A stretch of 64,000 nucleotides of DNA from Candidatus Limicola stercorigallinarum (GCA_018711625.1 DVID01000020.1:28384-92383); one strand, 5' to 3'; positions 50,117 to 59,814 are shown, counted from the first letter of the stretch. The notes: generated by a model not told the origin, from the sequence alone. Numbers and translations: made by a program.

Positions 50117-51565
50117 CTATCGCGCAAGACCTGAGGGGGGCGTTTGCCAGTCTTGCCGGGGGAAGGTCACCGTGATGCACGTACCACTCCCCAGCTTACT
50201 TGCCATGTCGATGCTGGCACCATGGAAGGCCGCCGCATGCTTAACGATCGCCAGGCCCAAACCGGTGCCACCACGCGCCTTGGAACGGCTCTTGTCCACA
50301 CGATAGAACCGCTCAAACACCTTGTCTTGCTCCTCGGGGGCGATGCCAATGCCGGTATCGACCACCATGATGTAGGGATGCATCTCAACATCAATGCCGC
50401 AAACCAAGGTGACCGAGCCGCCCGGCTGGTTATAGCGGATGGCGTTGGAGGCCAGATTGTAGGTAAGCTCATCGACCAGGCGCGGCACGCCAAACACCAT
50501 AGAGGAGTGCAGGTCGAGCACCACCTCTACCTCGGCTTTCTTTGCCACCGGCTCCAAGCGCTGTGCCACCGTTTCGAGCGTGCGCGGCAAATCAACCGGC
50601 TCGCTCGACCCCAACACACTCGAAGCGTCATCGTTATCAGAACGCTCCGCCTCGTCGAGGTTCGAAAGGGTAAGGATGTCGTTCACCAGCGAGGTCAGCC
50701 GCCCCGCTTCGCGATAGATGCGACTGCCGAAGTCGCGCACATCGGCATCATCGGCCACCATACCGCTCGAGATAAGCTCCGCATACCCCGAGATAGCCGT
50801 AAGCGGCGTTTTTAGTTCATGCGTGATATTGGCCGTGAACTCCCGGCGCATGCGATCGTTGTCGGCAAGCACACGCATCTGACGTTTGAGCTCTTGGCGC
50901 TGGCTTTCGATGCGCTCCAACATGGGCACCATCTCGGAATATGCGTTGTCCATCGTGTGCTTGGGGTGGTCGAGGTCCACGTCAAGCAGAGGTGCGATGA
51001 TGGCGCGCGACTCGCGGCGCGCTGCAAAAAACGACACCACAGACACCAGGGCGGCCAGCAGAAGGAGCGGCACTAAAAACGTGGCAAGAAGCGCCAAAAA
51101 ACCAGTCTGCGCCTGCGAGAGTCGCACCACGCACCCGTCGTCCAGACGAACCGCCTCGTAGAGCATGACCTCGCCTAAGGTGGACGAAGAGCGCTCGGAA
51201 GAACCATGGCCCTTCTCAACGGCCTCCATAAATTCTGGCCGCTCAGCGTGGTTTTCCATCTCATCCGGAGCTTCTTCGCTGTCGTACACCACGTTGCCGC
51301 CGGAACCGATGAGTGTCACGCGTTTGGAATCGAGCGGCATCTGCTCAAGCAGCGAGACATCATCGGTGGACACGTTGAGCGCCGCCGCCACAATCTCTGT
51401 TTCGTCGTAGAGCTCGTCTTTAAGGGCGCTCGCAAGGTTTCCCTGCAAAAGCGCAGTGCCTGCGATGATGAAGACCACGATAGCGATAAGGGCAACGGAG
51501 AACACCGTGCCAAACACGCGCCGCGAAAGGGATTGTTTTCCTCCGATGGGGCTCATGGATATCAC
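50117..51565 (-). CDS. PhoR-like sensor histidine kinase
   Basis: This 482-aa kinase has an N-terminal membrane helix (about 17-40), an extracytoplasmic sensor part of about 115 residues (VVYDSEEAPDEMENHAERPEF), a second helix (155-180), and cytoplasmic HisKA with H249 in FTANITHELKTPLTAIS. The ATPase part has LASNAIRYNQ (N box), DTGIGIAPEEQ (G1), FERFYRVDKSRS and GGTGLGLAIVKH. GTG at 51565 overlaps the regulator stop as GTGA; an ATG at 51556 is the alternative. Neighbouring pstB suggests phosphate sensing. Confidence 0.9.
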   Translation of the reverse strand: MISMSPIGGKQSLSRRVFGTVFSVALIAIVVFIIAGTALLQGNLASALKDELYDETEIVAAALNVSTDDVSLLEQMPLDSKRVTLIGSGGNVVYDSEEAPDEMENHAERPEFMEAVEKGHGSSERSSSTLGEVMLYEAVRLDDGCVVRLSQAQTGFLALLATFLVPLLLLAALVSVVSFFAARRESRAIIAPLLDVDLDHPKHTMDNAYSEMVPMLERIESQRQELKRQMRVLADNDRMRREFTANITHELKTPLTAISGYAELISSGMVADDADVRDFGSRIYREAGRLTSLVNDILTLSNLDEAERSDNDDASSVLGSSEPVDLPRTLETVAQRLEPVAKKAEVEVVLDLHSSMVFGVPRLVDELTYNLASNAIRYNQPGGSVTLVCGIDVEMHPYIMVVDTGIGIAPEEQDKVFERFYRVDKSRSKARGGTGLGLAIVKHAAAFHGASIDMASKLGSGTCITVTFPRQDWQTPPSGLAR

Positions 51566-52242
51566 ACGGCACTATCGGCAAAGCGATAGCCTACGCCACG
51601 CACCGTCTCGATGCAGCTCGAATGCTCCCCCAGCTTCTGACGAAGCGTCTGCACGTGCACGTCAACCGTGCGCGAGCCGCCGTCAAAATCCCAGCCCCAC
51701 ACGCTCTGCAGCAGCGCCTCGCGTGAAAACACCACGCCGGGCTTGCGCATAAGGAACTCCAAGAGATCAAATTCGCGCAGGGTTAGTTTGACCTCTTCCC
51801 CGTCCACCGTTACACGACGATGGCTGGGCGAAAGCACAATGCCACCAGCCGAGAGCACGTCGCTTGTCTTCTTGGTCATGCCACCACGGCGCAGCAATGC
51901 CCGGCAGCGGCTTGTGAGCTCCATGAGCGAGAACGGCTTGGTGAGGTAATCATCCGCACCCCCATCGAGGGCAACCACTTTATCGAGCTCGGTATCCTTT
52001 GCCGTGAGCATCATGATGGGCACGGTGGCAGTTTCTTGGTCGGCGCGCAGGCGGCGCAAAATCTCAAGACCGTCAGTATCGGGCAGCATGATGTCGAGCA
52101 GCACAGCATCGGGCACACGACGCGCCACCGCCGCTTTGAACTCGCTATCGCACGAAAAGCCTTCGGCCTCAATACCCTGCTGGTGCAGGGCATACAAGGT
52201 GAGGCCGCGAATGTTGTCGTCGTCCTCAACGTAGTAAATCAT
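51562..52242 (-). CDS. PhoB-like response regulator
   Basis: This 226-aa OmpR-family regulator has a receiver domain with D50 (VLLDIMLPDTDG), the conserved threonine (MLTAKDTE) and lysine (YLTKPF), and a winged helix with LREFDLLEFLMRKPGVVFSRE and VWGWDFDGGSRTVDVHVQTLRQKLG. GAGG lies about 9 bases before the ATG at 52242. Its stop overlaps the kinase start. It lies 178 bases downstream of pstB. Targets are probably phosphate genes. Confidence 0.92.
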   Translation of the reverse strand: MIYYVEDDDNIRGLTLYALHQQGIEAEGFSCDSEFKAAVARRVPDAVLLDIMLPDTDGLEILRRLRADQETATVPIMMLTAKDTELDKVVALDGGADDYLTKPFSLMELTSRCRALLRRGGMTKKTSDVLSAGGIVLSPSHRRVTVDGEEVKLTLREFDLLEFLMRKPGVVFSREALLQSVWGWDFDGGSRTVDVHVQTLRQKLGEHSSCIETVRGVGYRFADSAV

Positions 52243-52419
52243 CGAACAGCCTCGCTCATTTCTAGGAGTTCCCGTCATGAAACCGTCCCCATCATACACC
52301 GCATGCCCGGACAGCACAGGGCGGCCCGGGCATGGAGACGATACGAAACAGTCAGCTAGGCATATCCCATGGGGACGCTGGAACATACCCGCCTGCAATA
52401 ATCGCCAGCGGCGCCACCA

Positions 52420-53262
52420 TCAGCCAAAGCGGCCGGTGAGATAGTCAGAGGTGCGCTTATCCTTTGGAGCGCTGAAGAGCTCCTGAGTGGGAGCATGTTC
52501 AACCAGCTCGCCCAGCAAGAAGAATGCCACCGAATCGGAAATGCGCGATGCCTGCTGCATATTGTGGGTAACCACAACAAGCGTGTAGTGCTCTTTGAGC
52601 TCTACGGCAAGCTGCTCAATCATCAAAGTAGAAACCGGATCGAGCGCCGAGGTGGGCTCGTCCATCAGGAGCACCTTGGGCTTCACCGCAATGGCGCGCG
52701 CGATGCACATACGCTGCTGTTGGCCGCCGGAAAGACCCAGGCCCGATTGCTTCAGCTTGTCCTTCACTTCGTCCCACAAAGCAGCACGCCTGAGCGACTG
52801 TTCCACAATCTCGTCGAGTTCCGAGCGATTTTTGATACCCAGGCCACGCGGACCGTACGCCACGTTGTCGTAGATGCTCATGGGGAAGGGATTGGGGCGC
52901 TGAAACACCATGCCCACCTGCTGGCGCAGGCGCGTCACGTTGTAGTCCTGGTAGATATCCTCACCATCGAGGGTGATTTTTCCCTCGATGCGGCAGTCCT
53001 TGACCATATCGTTCATGCGGTTGAAGCAGCGCAGCAGCGTGGACTTGCCGCAGCCCGAGGGGCCAATGAACGAGGTGATCTCGCGGTCGCGGATGTCAAT
53101 CGAGACATCCTTGAGCGCGTGATGGTCGCCGTAATACAAATCGAGGTGGTCTACGTCGAGCACCACCGGATGATCGGACGTGGGCTGTACAGACACCTCA
53201 CCCATCTCGGCAGCACGAGCCGCCGCAACCGCATCCATCCATTCCTGATTTGCTGAAGTCAC
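52420..53262 (-). CDS. pstB: Phosphate ABC transporter ATPase PstB
   Basis: This 280-aa ATPase has Walker [10 protein letters not shown], the PstB-specific NRMNDMV and [19 protein letters not shown], signature [15 protein letters not shown] and Walker [14 protein letters not shown]. It energises high-affinity phosphate uptake with PstC, PstA and PstS. None of these lies next to it; the upstream neighbour is an unrelated kinase 205 bases away. GTG at 53262 follows GAGGAGG. It precedes the PhoB-like regulator on the same strand. Confidence 0.95.
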   Translation of the reverse strand: MTSANQEWMDAVAAARAAEMGEVSVQPTSDHPVVLDVDHLDLYYGDHHALKDVSIDIRDREITSFIGPSGCGKSTLLRCFNRMNDMVKDCRIEGKITLDGEDIYQDYNVTRLRQQVGMVFQRPNPFPMSIYDNVAYGPRGLGIKNRSELDEIVEQSLRRAALWDEVKDKLKQSGLGLSGGQQQRMCIARAIAVKPKVLLMDEPTSALDPVSTLMIEQLAVELKEHYTLVVVTHNMQQASRISDSVAFFLLGELVEHAPTQELFSAPKDKRTSDYLTGRFG

Positions 53263-53467
53263 GCTACGAGCCTCCTCGCAAGAATACCAATGAGCGCAAC
53301 TGATGGTATCGGGCGCGTTTCATGCGGCTGAAAACGCATTGTCAAGAGCCTGTAAGGGCAGGCATGTGCGCTGGTAAACGCGTAGTATGGACGCGCGCCG
53401 CAAGCGGGCGTTAGGCACTGGGCACCGCGTTTTCTCCACCCGTTCCGGGTGTAAGGGGCAAAACTAC

Positions 53468-54955
53468 CTACACCGGCAGCGTGATGGTAAAAACCGTCTC
53501 CTCCGGCGATGAGGTGCAGGTGATGGTGCCACCGTGCGCCGTTACAATCTCCTTGGCGATAGCAAGCCCCAGGCCCGCACCGCCGCGGTTGGTGGCACGC
53601 GCGGCATCCAAACGATAGAACTTCTCAAAGATTACGTTGAGCTTTGCCGCCGGAATGGGGTCACCCTGGTTGGAGAAACGAATGGTGACAATGCTCTCCG
53701 TACGCTCAGCGCTGATGGTGATCGTAGAGCCCTCGTAGCTATAGGCGATGGCGTTTTTCATAACGTTATTGAACACGCGCGCCATCTTGTCGCCATCCAC
53801 CAGCACCACAAGACCTGCCGGCACGTCAATCTGCGCCGCCTTGTGCTGCTCGGTAAGCTGAGGATAAAACTCATCCGCCACCTGCGAGAGCAACAGGTTG
53901 AGGTCCACATAGCCGCGCGTGAGCACAATGTCATGAAAGTCGAATCGTGTGATGTCAAAAAACTCCTCGATGAGGGCATCAAGCCGATGCGCCTTCTCAA
54001 GGGCAATTCCCGTAAAATGCGCCCGCTGCTCAACGGGCAAATCAGGCGCCTCTTCCAAAAGCGAGAGATAGCCCACCACCGAGGCCAGCGGCGTCTTGAG
54101 GTCATGCGCCAAGTAGGTAACCAAATCGTCCTTGCGACGAGCCTCGTCGCGCAGGGCCTGCGCAGCCATGCGCTCGCGCTCGCGCACCCGGTTGAGCGCC
54201 GCCTCCACCTCAAGATAGTCACCGTCAAGGTCATCCCAATCGTCGGGCCGCTCAATAAGGCGCTCCACCATATGCTTCGCAATATCCTGGTCCGCCTGCT
54301 CGCGGCCATGGGCAAGGCCCCGCTCATACATCTTGTGCCCCGCAAAGTAGGCGCTGCACACCGCCGCCGCAAGCAAAAAGCCGCAGAACATAAAGATGTA
54401 ATCGAGGCCAAACACCAACGGGCCGTTGAGATTGTCGGCAATCACACCACCAGCAAAGAGCACCAAGAGCCAGGCGGTGCCGCCCAGCACCACGCAGCGG
54501 CGCACATTGGCAAACCGGTCCACGAGGATGTATCCCAAGAAGAGCGCGCAGGCAAACAAAACAAAGTGTTCGATGCCCAGAAGCATCACCAGCAGCACAA
54601 AGAGCAAGGCCACCGACACCACGCGGCTATCGAGCACGCGGGAGATCCGCTCTTTGAGCTCTGCGTTGGCATCGGGCGAGCCGGATGTCATAGATTCGCC
54701 TGCCGTGCTGGACGCGTCAGAGACGAAGGACGGCTCATGGGGCTGCGACACATCGCCCGCTTCTGATGCAACATAGGTTGCGCCCACACCGGGCGTCCAA
54801 GAAGGATACACGCCTGTCGCAACCTGGGATTGCGACACCTGCGACTCAGCCTGGTCAGAAGCTTCCGTCTGAACATCATTGGGCAAACCCGTGAGCGGGT
54901 TGACCGGCGCATGAGCCTTTTGCTGACGCGCAGCCTTCTTCATCTGCACCACCAT
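53468..54955 (-). CDS. Sensor histidine kinase (VanS-like) with cytoplasmic N-terminal extension
   Basis: This 495-aa kinase starts with about 100 polar residues rich in Gln/Ser/Glu, probably disordered, then four hydrophobic helices between about 110 and 205 with short connections. HisKA has H284 in YLAHDLKTPLASVVGYLS; the ATPase domain has NVMKNAIAYSYEG, FEKFYRLDAARATNRGGAGLGLAIAKE. There is no clear extracytoplasmic domain or HAMP, so it may sense a membrane signal. Start is uncertain (ATG 54955 or 54943). The partner regulator lies 220 bases upstream, and the kinase has its own promoter. Confidence 0.88.
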   Translation of the reverse strand: MVVQMKKAARQQKAHAPVNPLTGLPNDVQTEASDQAESQVSQSQVATGVYPSWTPGVGATYVASEAGDVSQPHEPSFVSDASSTAGESMTSGSPDANAELKERISRVLDSRVVSVALLFVLLVMLLGIEHFVLFACALFLGYILVDRFANVRRCVVLGGTAWLLVLFAGGVIADNLNGPLVFGLDYIFMFCGFLLAAAVCSAYFAGHKMYERGLAHGREQADQDIAKHMVERLIERPDDWDDLDGDYLEVEAALNRVRERERMAAQALRDEARRKDDLVTYLAHDLKTPLASVVGYLSLLEEAPDLPVEQRAHFTGIALEKAHRLDALIEEFFDITRFDFHDIVLTRGYVDLNLLLSQVADEFYPQLTEQHKAAQIDVPAGLVVLVDGDKMARVFNNVMKNAIAYSYEGSTITISAERTESIVTIRFSNQGDPIPAAKLNVIFEKFYRLDAARATNRGGAGLGLAIAKEIVTAHGGTITCTSSPEETVFTITLPV

Positions 54956-55009
54956 CCCATCTCTGAAAATGCCCCGGGCAAGCGGCGCTCGCCCATCGGT
55001 CTGTCTTCA

Positions 55010-55037
55010 CAGTATAGGAAGGCCCTCATACGCCACA
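55010..55037 (-). promoter_or_regulatory. Promoter of the VanS-like kinase gene
   Basis: On the minus strand TTGTGG (55037-55032) and TATACT (55015-55010) are spaced 16 bases, about 55 bases before the kinase start. Confidence 0.5.
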
Positions 55038-55082
55038 ACGAAAGACTTGCTTAAGCTTGGACGCCCCCTCATCGCCGATGTA

Positions 55083-55126
55083 CTACATTTCGGTCACAAT
55101 TGGGCCTTTTTCTGACCGAAAAGTAG
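55083..55126 (-). terminator. Hairpin after the VanR-like regulator gene
   Basis: CTAC-A-TTTCGGTCA pairs with TGACCGAAA-A-GTAG (13 pairs, one internal mismatch, 16-base loop), 50 bases beyond the regulator stop. No U-run follows. It separates the regulator from the kinase gene. Confidence 0.5.
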
Positions 55127-55175
55127 CGCATCGATGAATGCATGGGGCTCGTTGCATGCGCAACAGCGCACCTAG

Positions 55176-55871
55176 CTACTCAATGGTGTAGCCCACACCC
55201 CAGATGTTTTTGATGAAGCGAGGACTTTGAGCATCGTCGCCAATCTTTTCGCGCAGGTGCCGAATGTGCACCATGACGGTGTTGTTTGAGGTCGACATAA
55301 ACTCCTCGTGCCACACGGCACGGAAAAGCTCCTCCACGGGCACCACTTTGCCGCGATGCTCCACCAAATAGAGCAAAATCGCGTATTCGAGCGGCGTGGT
55401 GCGCACCGGCTTTTCATCCACCGTCACCGAACGCGCATCGCGGTTGATGGTAAGGCCGTTTACCGAGAGCAGGTTGGTGTCCTCCGCCGCGGCGCGCGTT
55501 CCATAGCTGGTGTAGCGCCTCAACTGCGCCTTTACGCGGGCAACAAGCTCCAGCGGGCGGAAAGGCTTTACCACATAGTCGTCGGCACCCAGCGAAAGGC
55601 CCTCAATCTTATCGGTCTGCGAATCGCGCGCGGTAAGCATGATCACGGGATACGTGTGCTCGGCGCGGATAGTGCGCAGCAGCTCAAAGCCGTCGATATC
55701 GGGCAGCATGATATCGAGCACCGCGAGGTCAAACTCAGAGGTGAGGATGGCGCGGGCCGCCTCGGCACCCGTATAGGCAAGGGTCACGTTGTACCCTTCG
55801 TTCCGCAAATAGATGCCCACGAGATCGGTGATGGCGCGTTCATCGTCAACCACCAAGATCCTTGTGTCCAT
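55176..55871 (-). CDS. VanR-like response regulator
   Basis: This 231-aa OmpR-family regulator has a receiver domain (ILVVDDERAITDLVGIYL, phospho-aspartate D53 in AVLDIMLPDIDGF, lysine in YVVKPF) and a winged helix with RTTPLEYAILLYLVEHRGKV, LFRAVWHEEFMSTSNNTVMVHIRHLREKIG and IKNIWGVGYTIE. This sequence type is close to VanR. GGCAAGGGGG precedes the ATG at 55871. It is divergent from a D,D-carboxypeptidase gene, a plausible target. Confidence 0.92.
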   Translation of the reverse strand: MDTRILVVDDERAITDLVGIYLRNEGYNVTLAYTGAEAARAILTSEFDLAVLDIMLPDIDGFELLRTIRAEHTYPVIMLTARDSQTDKIEGLSLGADDYVVKPFRPLELVARVKAQLRRYTSYGTRAAAEDTNLLSVNGLTINRDARSVTVDEKPVRTTPLEYAILLYLVEHRGKVVPVEELFRAVWHEEFMSTSNNTVMVHIRHLREKIGDDAQSPRFIKNIWGVGYTIE

Positions 55872-56045
55872 GCAAAGTCCCCCTTGCCGCTCACCCCATA
55901 CGCTTGGCCTAGATTTCGAGAGATGCACCGCCGCACACGTGCGGCCAGCGCATCCGACTCGCAACGCCCAATAGGCATGGGTATACTCATGCCAGCGTAC
56001 CCGTTTTTGCGCTCTTGCACACTCAAGAACAGAAAGCATGCCATC

Positions 56046-57464
56046 ATGAATGCTCTTTTGCGCCATCTTGTTACACACCTCAAGCGCTCGCGCGTAGGGG
56101 TAGCGTGCTGCGTGCTGGCATGGGTTCTTGCCCTGGGACTCTGCCCCGTGCCCGCAGCGGCAGAAGTGCGTATGGCCGATGAGGTGTGTGGTGTTGCCGC
56201 GTTTGACCGCGGCCTGGCCGAGACCGACTTGCCCGATATCTCCGCCCCAAGTGCCATTGTGGTCACCCCTGATGGACGCACATGGTATGAGCGTGATGCC
56301 AACGCACCGCGCAAGATTGCCTCACTCACCAAAATCATGACAGCGATTGTTGCCCTCGAGCATGCCGAGAGCGACACCATCATCACTGTTGACCAAGCAG
56401 CCGCTACCGTGGGCGAGTCATCCGCTGGCTTGCGCGAGGGCGACACGCTCACCTTGGAAGATGCCTTGAAGGCGCTTCTCATCCCTTCGGGCAACGATGC
56501 TGCCATGGCCATTGCCACGAGCGTGGGCGCCCTCATCGACCCAGCATCGCCCGACCCATATGCCACCTTTGTCGCCGCCATGAACAACAAGGCCACCGAG
56601 CTGGGTTGCCAAGACACACTCTTTGAAAACCCCCACGGTCTGGATTTTGACGCATGGACGGGCAACCTCCACAGCACTGCACGCGATGTAGCCACCATGG
56701 CTGTCTACGCCATGCAAAACGACCTCTTTCGCACCACGGCGACGCTCGGCGCGTGCGATATTCCCGTAACCTCGGCCGACGGCAGCGAGCGCACCGTGCA
56801 CCTGCGTGAGACAAACGCGCTTTTGGGCAGCGAGGGCAATTTGGGCATCAAAACGGGAACCACCTACGAGGCCGGGCTCTGCTTTGCAGGCGCGTTTGAC
56901 GATGCAACAGATGGCGAGGTCATCACTGTTGTACTTGGATGTACCGAAGGCGCCCCCGATGCCCCTGATCCGCGGTTTACCGACACGCTTACCTTGCTGC
57001 ACTGGTGGCGCGAGCACCAGGTGGAAGCACCCGCAGTACGATCAGAGCAGGTGACGATGGACGGCACGCCCATAGCAGCACGTGTTTCGCACGCCGGTTG
57101 GACGGACAAAACGGTTGACGTGGTCGCAGAAGACCCCCAACAGGTGCTCCGGTACTGCGACCTTGCCGAGCCTGTTGAGCTATCCTTTGACCTGCCAGCC
57201 TGCCACGGCGATGTTGAGCCGGGTGAAGTGTTGGGCAGCCTTACCTACACGCAAGACGCGACTACGCTCGGCACTGTTAAGCTCGTGGCAGCAGAGCGCG
57301 TGGAAGTCCCGGATCCTTTTACCTGGCTACTCGTGCAGCTCGACCGACTGGTGCGCCTCTTTACCGGCGAGCCCAGCACGGCGCCCACCCAAGAGTTGGC
57401 CGAAGCCCCCGCCACCCACGGTGCCGTGGGTGCAGCGACAGGCGCTGACGCGACGACTGTGTGA
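56046..57464 (+). CDS. D-alanyl-D-alanine carboxypeptidase (PBP5-type)
   Basis: This 472-aa enzyme trims the terminal D-Ala of peptidoglycan stem peptides outside the membrane. An N-terminal signal sequence (VACCVLAWVLALGLCPVPAAAE) is followed by S93-x-x-K96 (SLTKIM), S148-G-N150 and K269-T-G (IKTGTT), the three active-site motifs. A C-terminal domain follows (LAEPVELSFDL), then a hydrophobic/amphipathic stretch (PFTWLLVQLDRLVRLF) and a low-complexity tail. Residues before the SxxK include a short insertion. The start is chosen to give a standard signal peptide; the ribosome site is weak (AGAAAG). It is divergent from the VanR-like gene by 174 bases. Confidence 0.93.
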   Translation: MNALLRHLVTHLKRSRVGVACCVLAWVLALGLCPVPAAAEVRMADEVCGVAAFDRGLAETDLPDISAPSAIVVTPDGRTWYERDANAPRKIASLTKIMTAIVALEHAESDTIITVDQAAATVGESSAGLREGDTLTLEDALKALLIPSGNDAAMAIATSVGALIDPASPDPYATFVAAMNNKATELGCQDTLFENPHGLDFDAWTGNLHSTARDVATMAVYAMQNDLFRTTATLGACDIPVTSADGSERTVHLRETNALLGSEGNLGIKTGTTYEAGLCFAGAFDDATDGEVITVVLGCTEGAPDAPDPRFTDTLTLLHWWREHQVEAPAVRSEQVTMDGTPIAARVSHAGWTDKTVDVVAEDPQQVLRYCDLAEPVELSFDLPACHGDVEPGEVLGSLTYTQDATTLGTVKLVAAERVEVPDPFTWLLVQLDRLVRLFTGEPSTAPTQELAEAPATHGAVGAATGADATTV

Positions 57465-57594
57465 TTGCAGCACCGGTTGTGGGGCAATTTGACGTTTGCC
57501 CACCTGATATGCTGGATGAGCATACCGTCACCGGCGTCGCTGTGCGGTCGCTCGTATGACCTGCAGCCGCGATGTTGTTGCGGCGTCCGCCCAC

Positions 57595-58644
57595 CTATCC
57601 CAGCATCGTGCGGGCATTCTCCCAAGCAGCTTGCAGAATGCGAGCAGGATCCTCGCCAGTTCGCTCTGCACGATCGCGAGCAAGGGCATCGGCCGTAAGC
57701 GCAATGAGCGCAGGCTCGCACTCCATGCCGCGCAGGGGCTCGGGCGCCATGTAGGGGCAATCGGTCTCAAAGAGAATGCGGTCAAGCGGCGTTGCGGCAA
57801 ATGCCTCGCGAACCGCCTCGTTACTCTTGAAGGTGGCAGCACCTCCGTAGGCAATAGAGCAGCCGAGTTCCACAAAGCGCTCCATGGTGGCACGGTCCTC
57901 ACCAAAACAGTGCAGCACGCACCCCGCCTGGGGAAGCCCTACCTCCGTAAGCACGCGATAGGCATCCGCGTGCGCCTCGCGGGTCTCGTCGCCGGCATCG
58001 TTGCGCAAATGAAGTTCCACCGGCACGTTGCGCGTACATGCCAACTCAAGCTGGCGCGCCATGACATCCATCTGCATATCGTGCGGGGCAGCCTCGATAT
58101 CGTCGTCCGCGTCAAAGTGATAATCCAAGCCAATCTCGCCCACGCCACGGCATAGCGGGTCGCTCAGAGCCTCAACCACCTGTTCGTGCACCGCATCCGT
58201 ATAATCGGGCGCACCGTAAGGATGCACACCCGCCAGGTAACCAATACGCTCAAACAGCTTGGGCTCTGCGCGGCGCTCATCGACAACACCTGCTCGAATA
58301 CCCTGCGCAAGCTGCTCACGTGCCTCAGCAATCCACCCAAGAAGCTGCTCATGGAAGGTCGCCGCCGTAGCAGCCACACGAACATCGGCCACGGGGTCCC
58401 AAATGGTGGTGAGCGCGCCCACGCCGGCTGCCGCCGCGCGCGCAAGGGCGTAGGCGGGCTCAACCTTCCAAAAGCTCATGAGGTGCGCATGCGTATCGGC
58501 CAGGGGGCGGGCGGGCGCAGGGAGCTCCGTGGGCACACCCTTCTTGAGATAGGTAAGCTCCAGGTGGCGCTCGCTCGGCACATCAAGGCCGGCCCGAGTC
58601 TCAACGAGGGCAATTTGGCCTGTAGAACCTTTGCGTTTACTCAC
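57595..58644 (-). CDS. tatD: TatD-family metal-dependent deoxyribonuclease
   Basis: This 349-aa TIM-barrel hydrolase has the metal ligands DTHAHL (about residue 50), GVGEIGLDYHF, PVELHLRND, GCVLHCFG and LFETDCPYMAPEPLRG. TatD enzymes are 3'-5' exonucleases linked to DNA repair and quality control. An N-terminal extension of about 45 residues and a short insertion (DDDIEAAPHDMQMD) make it longer than E. coli TatD (260). GTG at 58644 follows AAGGAGG and overlaps the end of rsmA by 8 bases. Confidence 0.93.
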   Translation of the reverse strand: MSKRKGSTGQIALVETRAGLDVPSERHLELTYLKKGVPTELPAPARPLADTHAHLMSFWKVEPAYALARAAAAGVGALTTIWDPVADVRVAATAATFHEQLLGWIAEAREQLAQGIRAGVVDERRAEPKLFERIGYLAGVHPYGAPDYTDAVHEQVVEALSDPLCRGVGEIGLDYHFDADDDIEAAPHDMQMDVMARQLELACTRNVPVELHLRNDAGDETREAHADAYRVLTEVGLPQAGCVLHCFGEDRATMERFVELGCSIAYGGAATFKSNEAVREAFAATPLDRILFETDCPYMAPEPLRGMECEPALIALTADALARDRAERTGEDPARILQAAWENARTMLG

Positions 58645-59521
58645 GCCCTGCACCTCCTTGATGGCCCTCCTGCTCCTCCAAAGCATGCGTGAGCGCCAGG
58701 AAGGTATCGCGCGAGAGCGTCTCGGCACGCGCCGTTGGCGCTACACCCGCCGCGGCAAAAGCGCGGTCGAGCAACTCTTTGTCAAACCCGTTGGCGCTCA
58801 TGGAATTACGGATAGTCTTGCGGCGCTGCGCGAAGGCGGCCTCCACCACCTGCGCCACCGTATCAGGCGCGGGCGCATCGGCGGGAGCATCCACGCGGTC
58901 GATACGCACCACGGCCGAATCTACGTGCGGCGCCGGCATAAAGCAGCGCGGAGGCACTTCAAAACGGCCCGTTACCTCGCCATAGAGCGAAAGCTTTACC
59001 GTGTAGGCGCCGTACGCTTTGGTGCCCGGCTGCGCAGCAATACGATCGGCCACCTCTTTTTGAACCATCACCACCGCCGCGGTAAGCGAGGGCATATGTT
59101 CAAAAAACTCAAGGATGATGGTTGCTGCCACGTTGTACGGCAGATTCGCCACGAGCATGGTGGGCTCCGAACCACCCACCTCTACCACGCGCTCGAGCGG
59201 CACCTTGAGGGCATCACCCATGATGTAGCGGAAGTTGGGGTGGTCGATCTCGTGCGCGTGGAGCACCGGTTCGAGCTCGCTATCCATCTCGATCGCAGTC
59301 ACGTGCGCCGCCTCTTGCACGAGCGCGAGCGAAAGCGTGCCAATACCCGGCCCCACTTCGAGCACATGCTCGGTACCCGTAAGAGCGGCAAGCTCCATGA
59401 TGTGCTCGATGACATGGTTGTCAACGAGGAAGTTCTGGCCCAAGCGGTGCTTGGTGGCAAGGCCAAATTCATTGAGCAGATCGCGCGTAGCAGAGAGATT
59501 TGCAAGCGGAGAGGTCGTCAA
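58637..59521 (-). CDS. rsmA: 16S rRNA dimethyladenosine transferase RsmA (KsgA)
   Basis: This 294-aa methyltransferase dimethylates A1518 and A1519 of 16S rRNA in a late ribosome step. It starts with KHRLGQNFLVDN, has VLEVGPGIGTLSLAL (motif I), FRYIMGDALKV, the catalytic NLPYNV and GAYTVKLSLYGEV. The C-terminal domain and AQRRKTIRNSM are normal. The start is a TTG at 59521 preceded by TAGGAG. It is followed by tatD with overlap; metG is upstream by 293 bases, including a palindromic element. Confidence 0.95.
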   Translation of the reverse strand: MTTSPLANLSATRDLLNEFGLATKHRLGQNFLVDNHVIEHIMELAALTGTEHVLEVGPGIGTLSLALVQEAAHVTAIEMDSELEPVLHAHEIDHPNFRYIMGDALKVPLERVVEVGGSEPTMLVANLPYNVAATIILEFFEHMPSLTAAVVMVQKEVADRIAAQPGTKAYGAYTVKLSLYGEVTGRFEVPPRCFMPAPHVDSAVVRIDRVDAPADAPAPDTVAQVVEAAFAQRRKTIRNSMSANGFDKELLDRAFAAAGVAPTARAETLSRDTFLALTHALEEQEGHQGGAGRE

Positions 59522-59607
59522 GGAGGGCTCCTATCTGTCGTGGGCTCCCAGCGCCGGCGGGGTGCATGGTCCGGCCCGAGAGCTCCTATCGGCCACGGAC
59601 TCCGGGC

Positions 59608-59705
59608 GGCGGTGGATTGTATGGCCCGGCGCTTGGACGGTCCTCGCCCGGGCGGCGATGCCGCCCGGGCTGCGGAACGCGCGACGGGCCATACAATCCA
59701 CCGCC
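59608..59705. repeat. 98-bp element with a perfect 21-bp inverted repeat and inner 11-bp hairpin
   Basis: GGCGGTGGATTGTATGGCCCG (59608-59628) pairs exactly with 59685-59705. Inside, GCCCGGGCGGC-GAT-GCCGCCCGGGC (59646-59670) is an 11-bp stem with a 3-base loop. It lies between metG and rsmA. No U-run follows. The AT-rich core of the outer arm (ATTGTAT) is unlike the GC-rich inner arm. Confidence 0.7.
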
Positions 59706-59814
59706 TGCGTAACGCGGCCGTACTCGCAGAGGATTGGGACGAGGCTGAGAGCGGAACTCACGTCACATCAGCCGTGCTCCCAGTTAGGACGAACTCGGGT
59801 GCCCGGGGAAGCCG

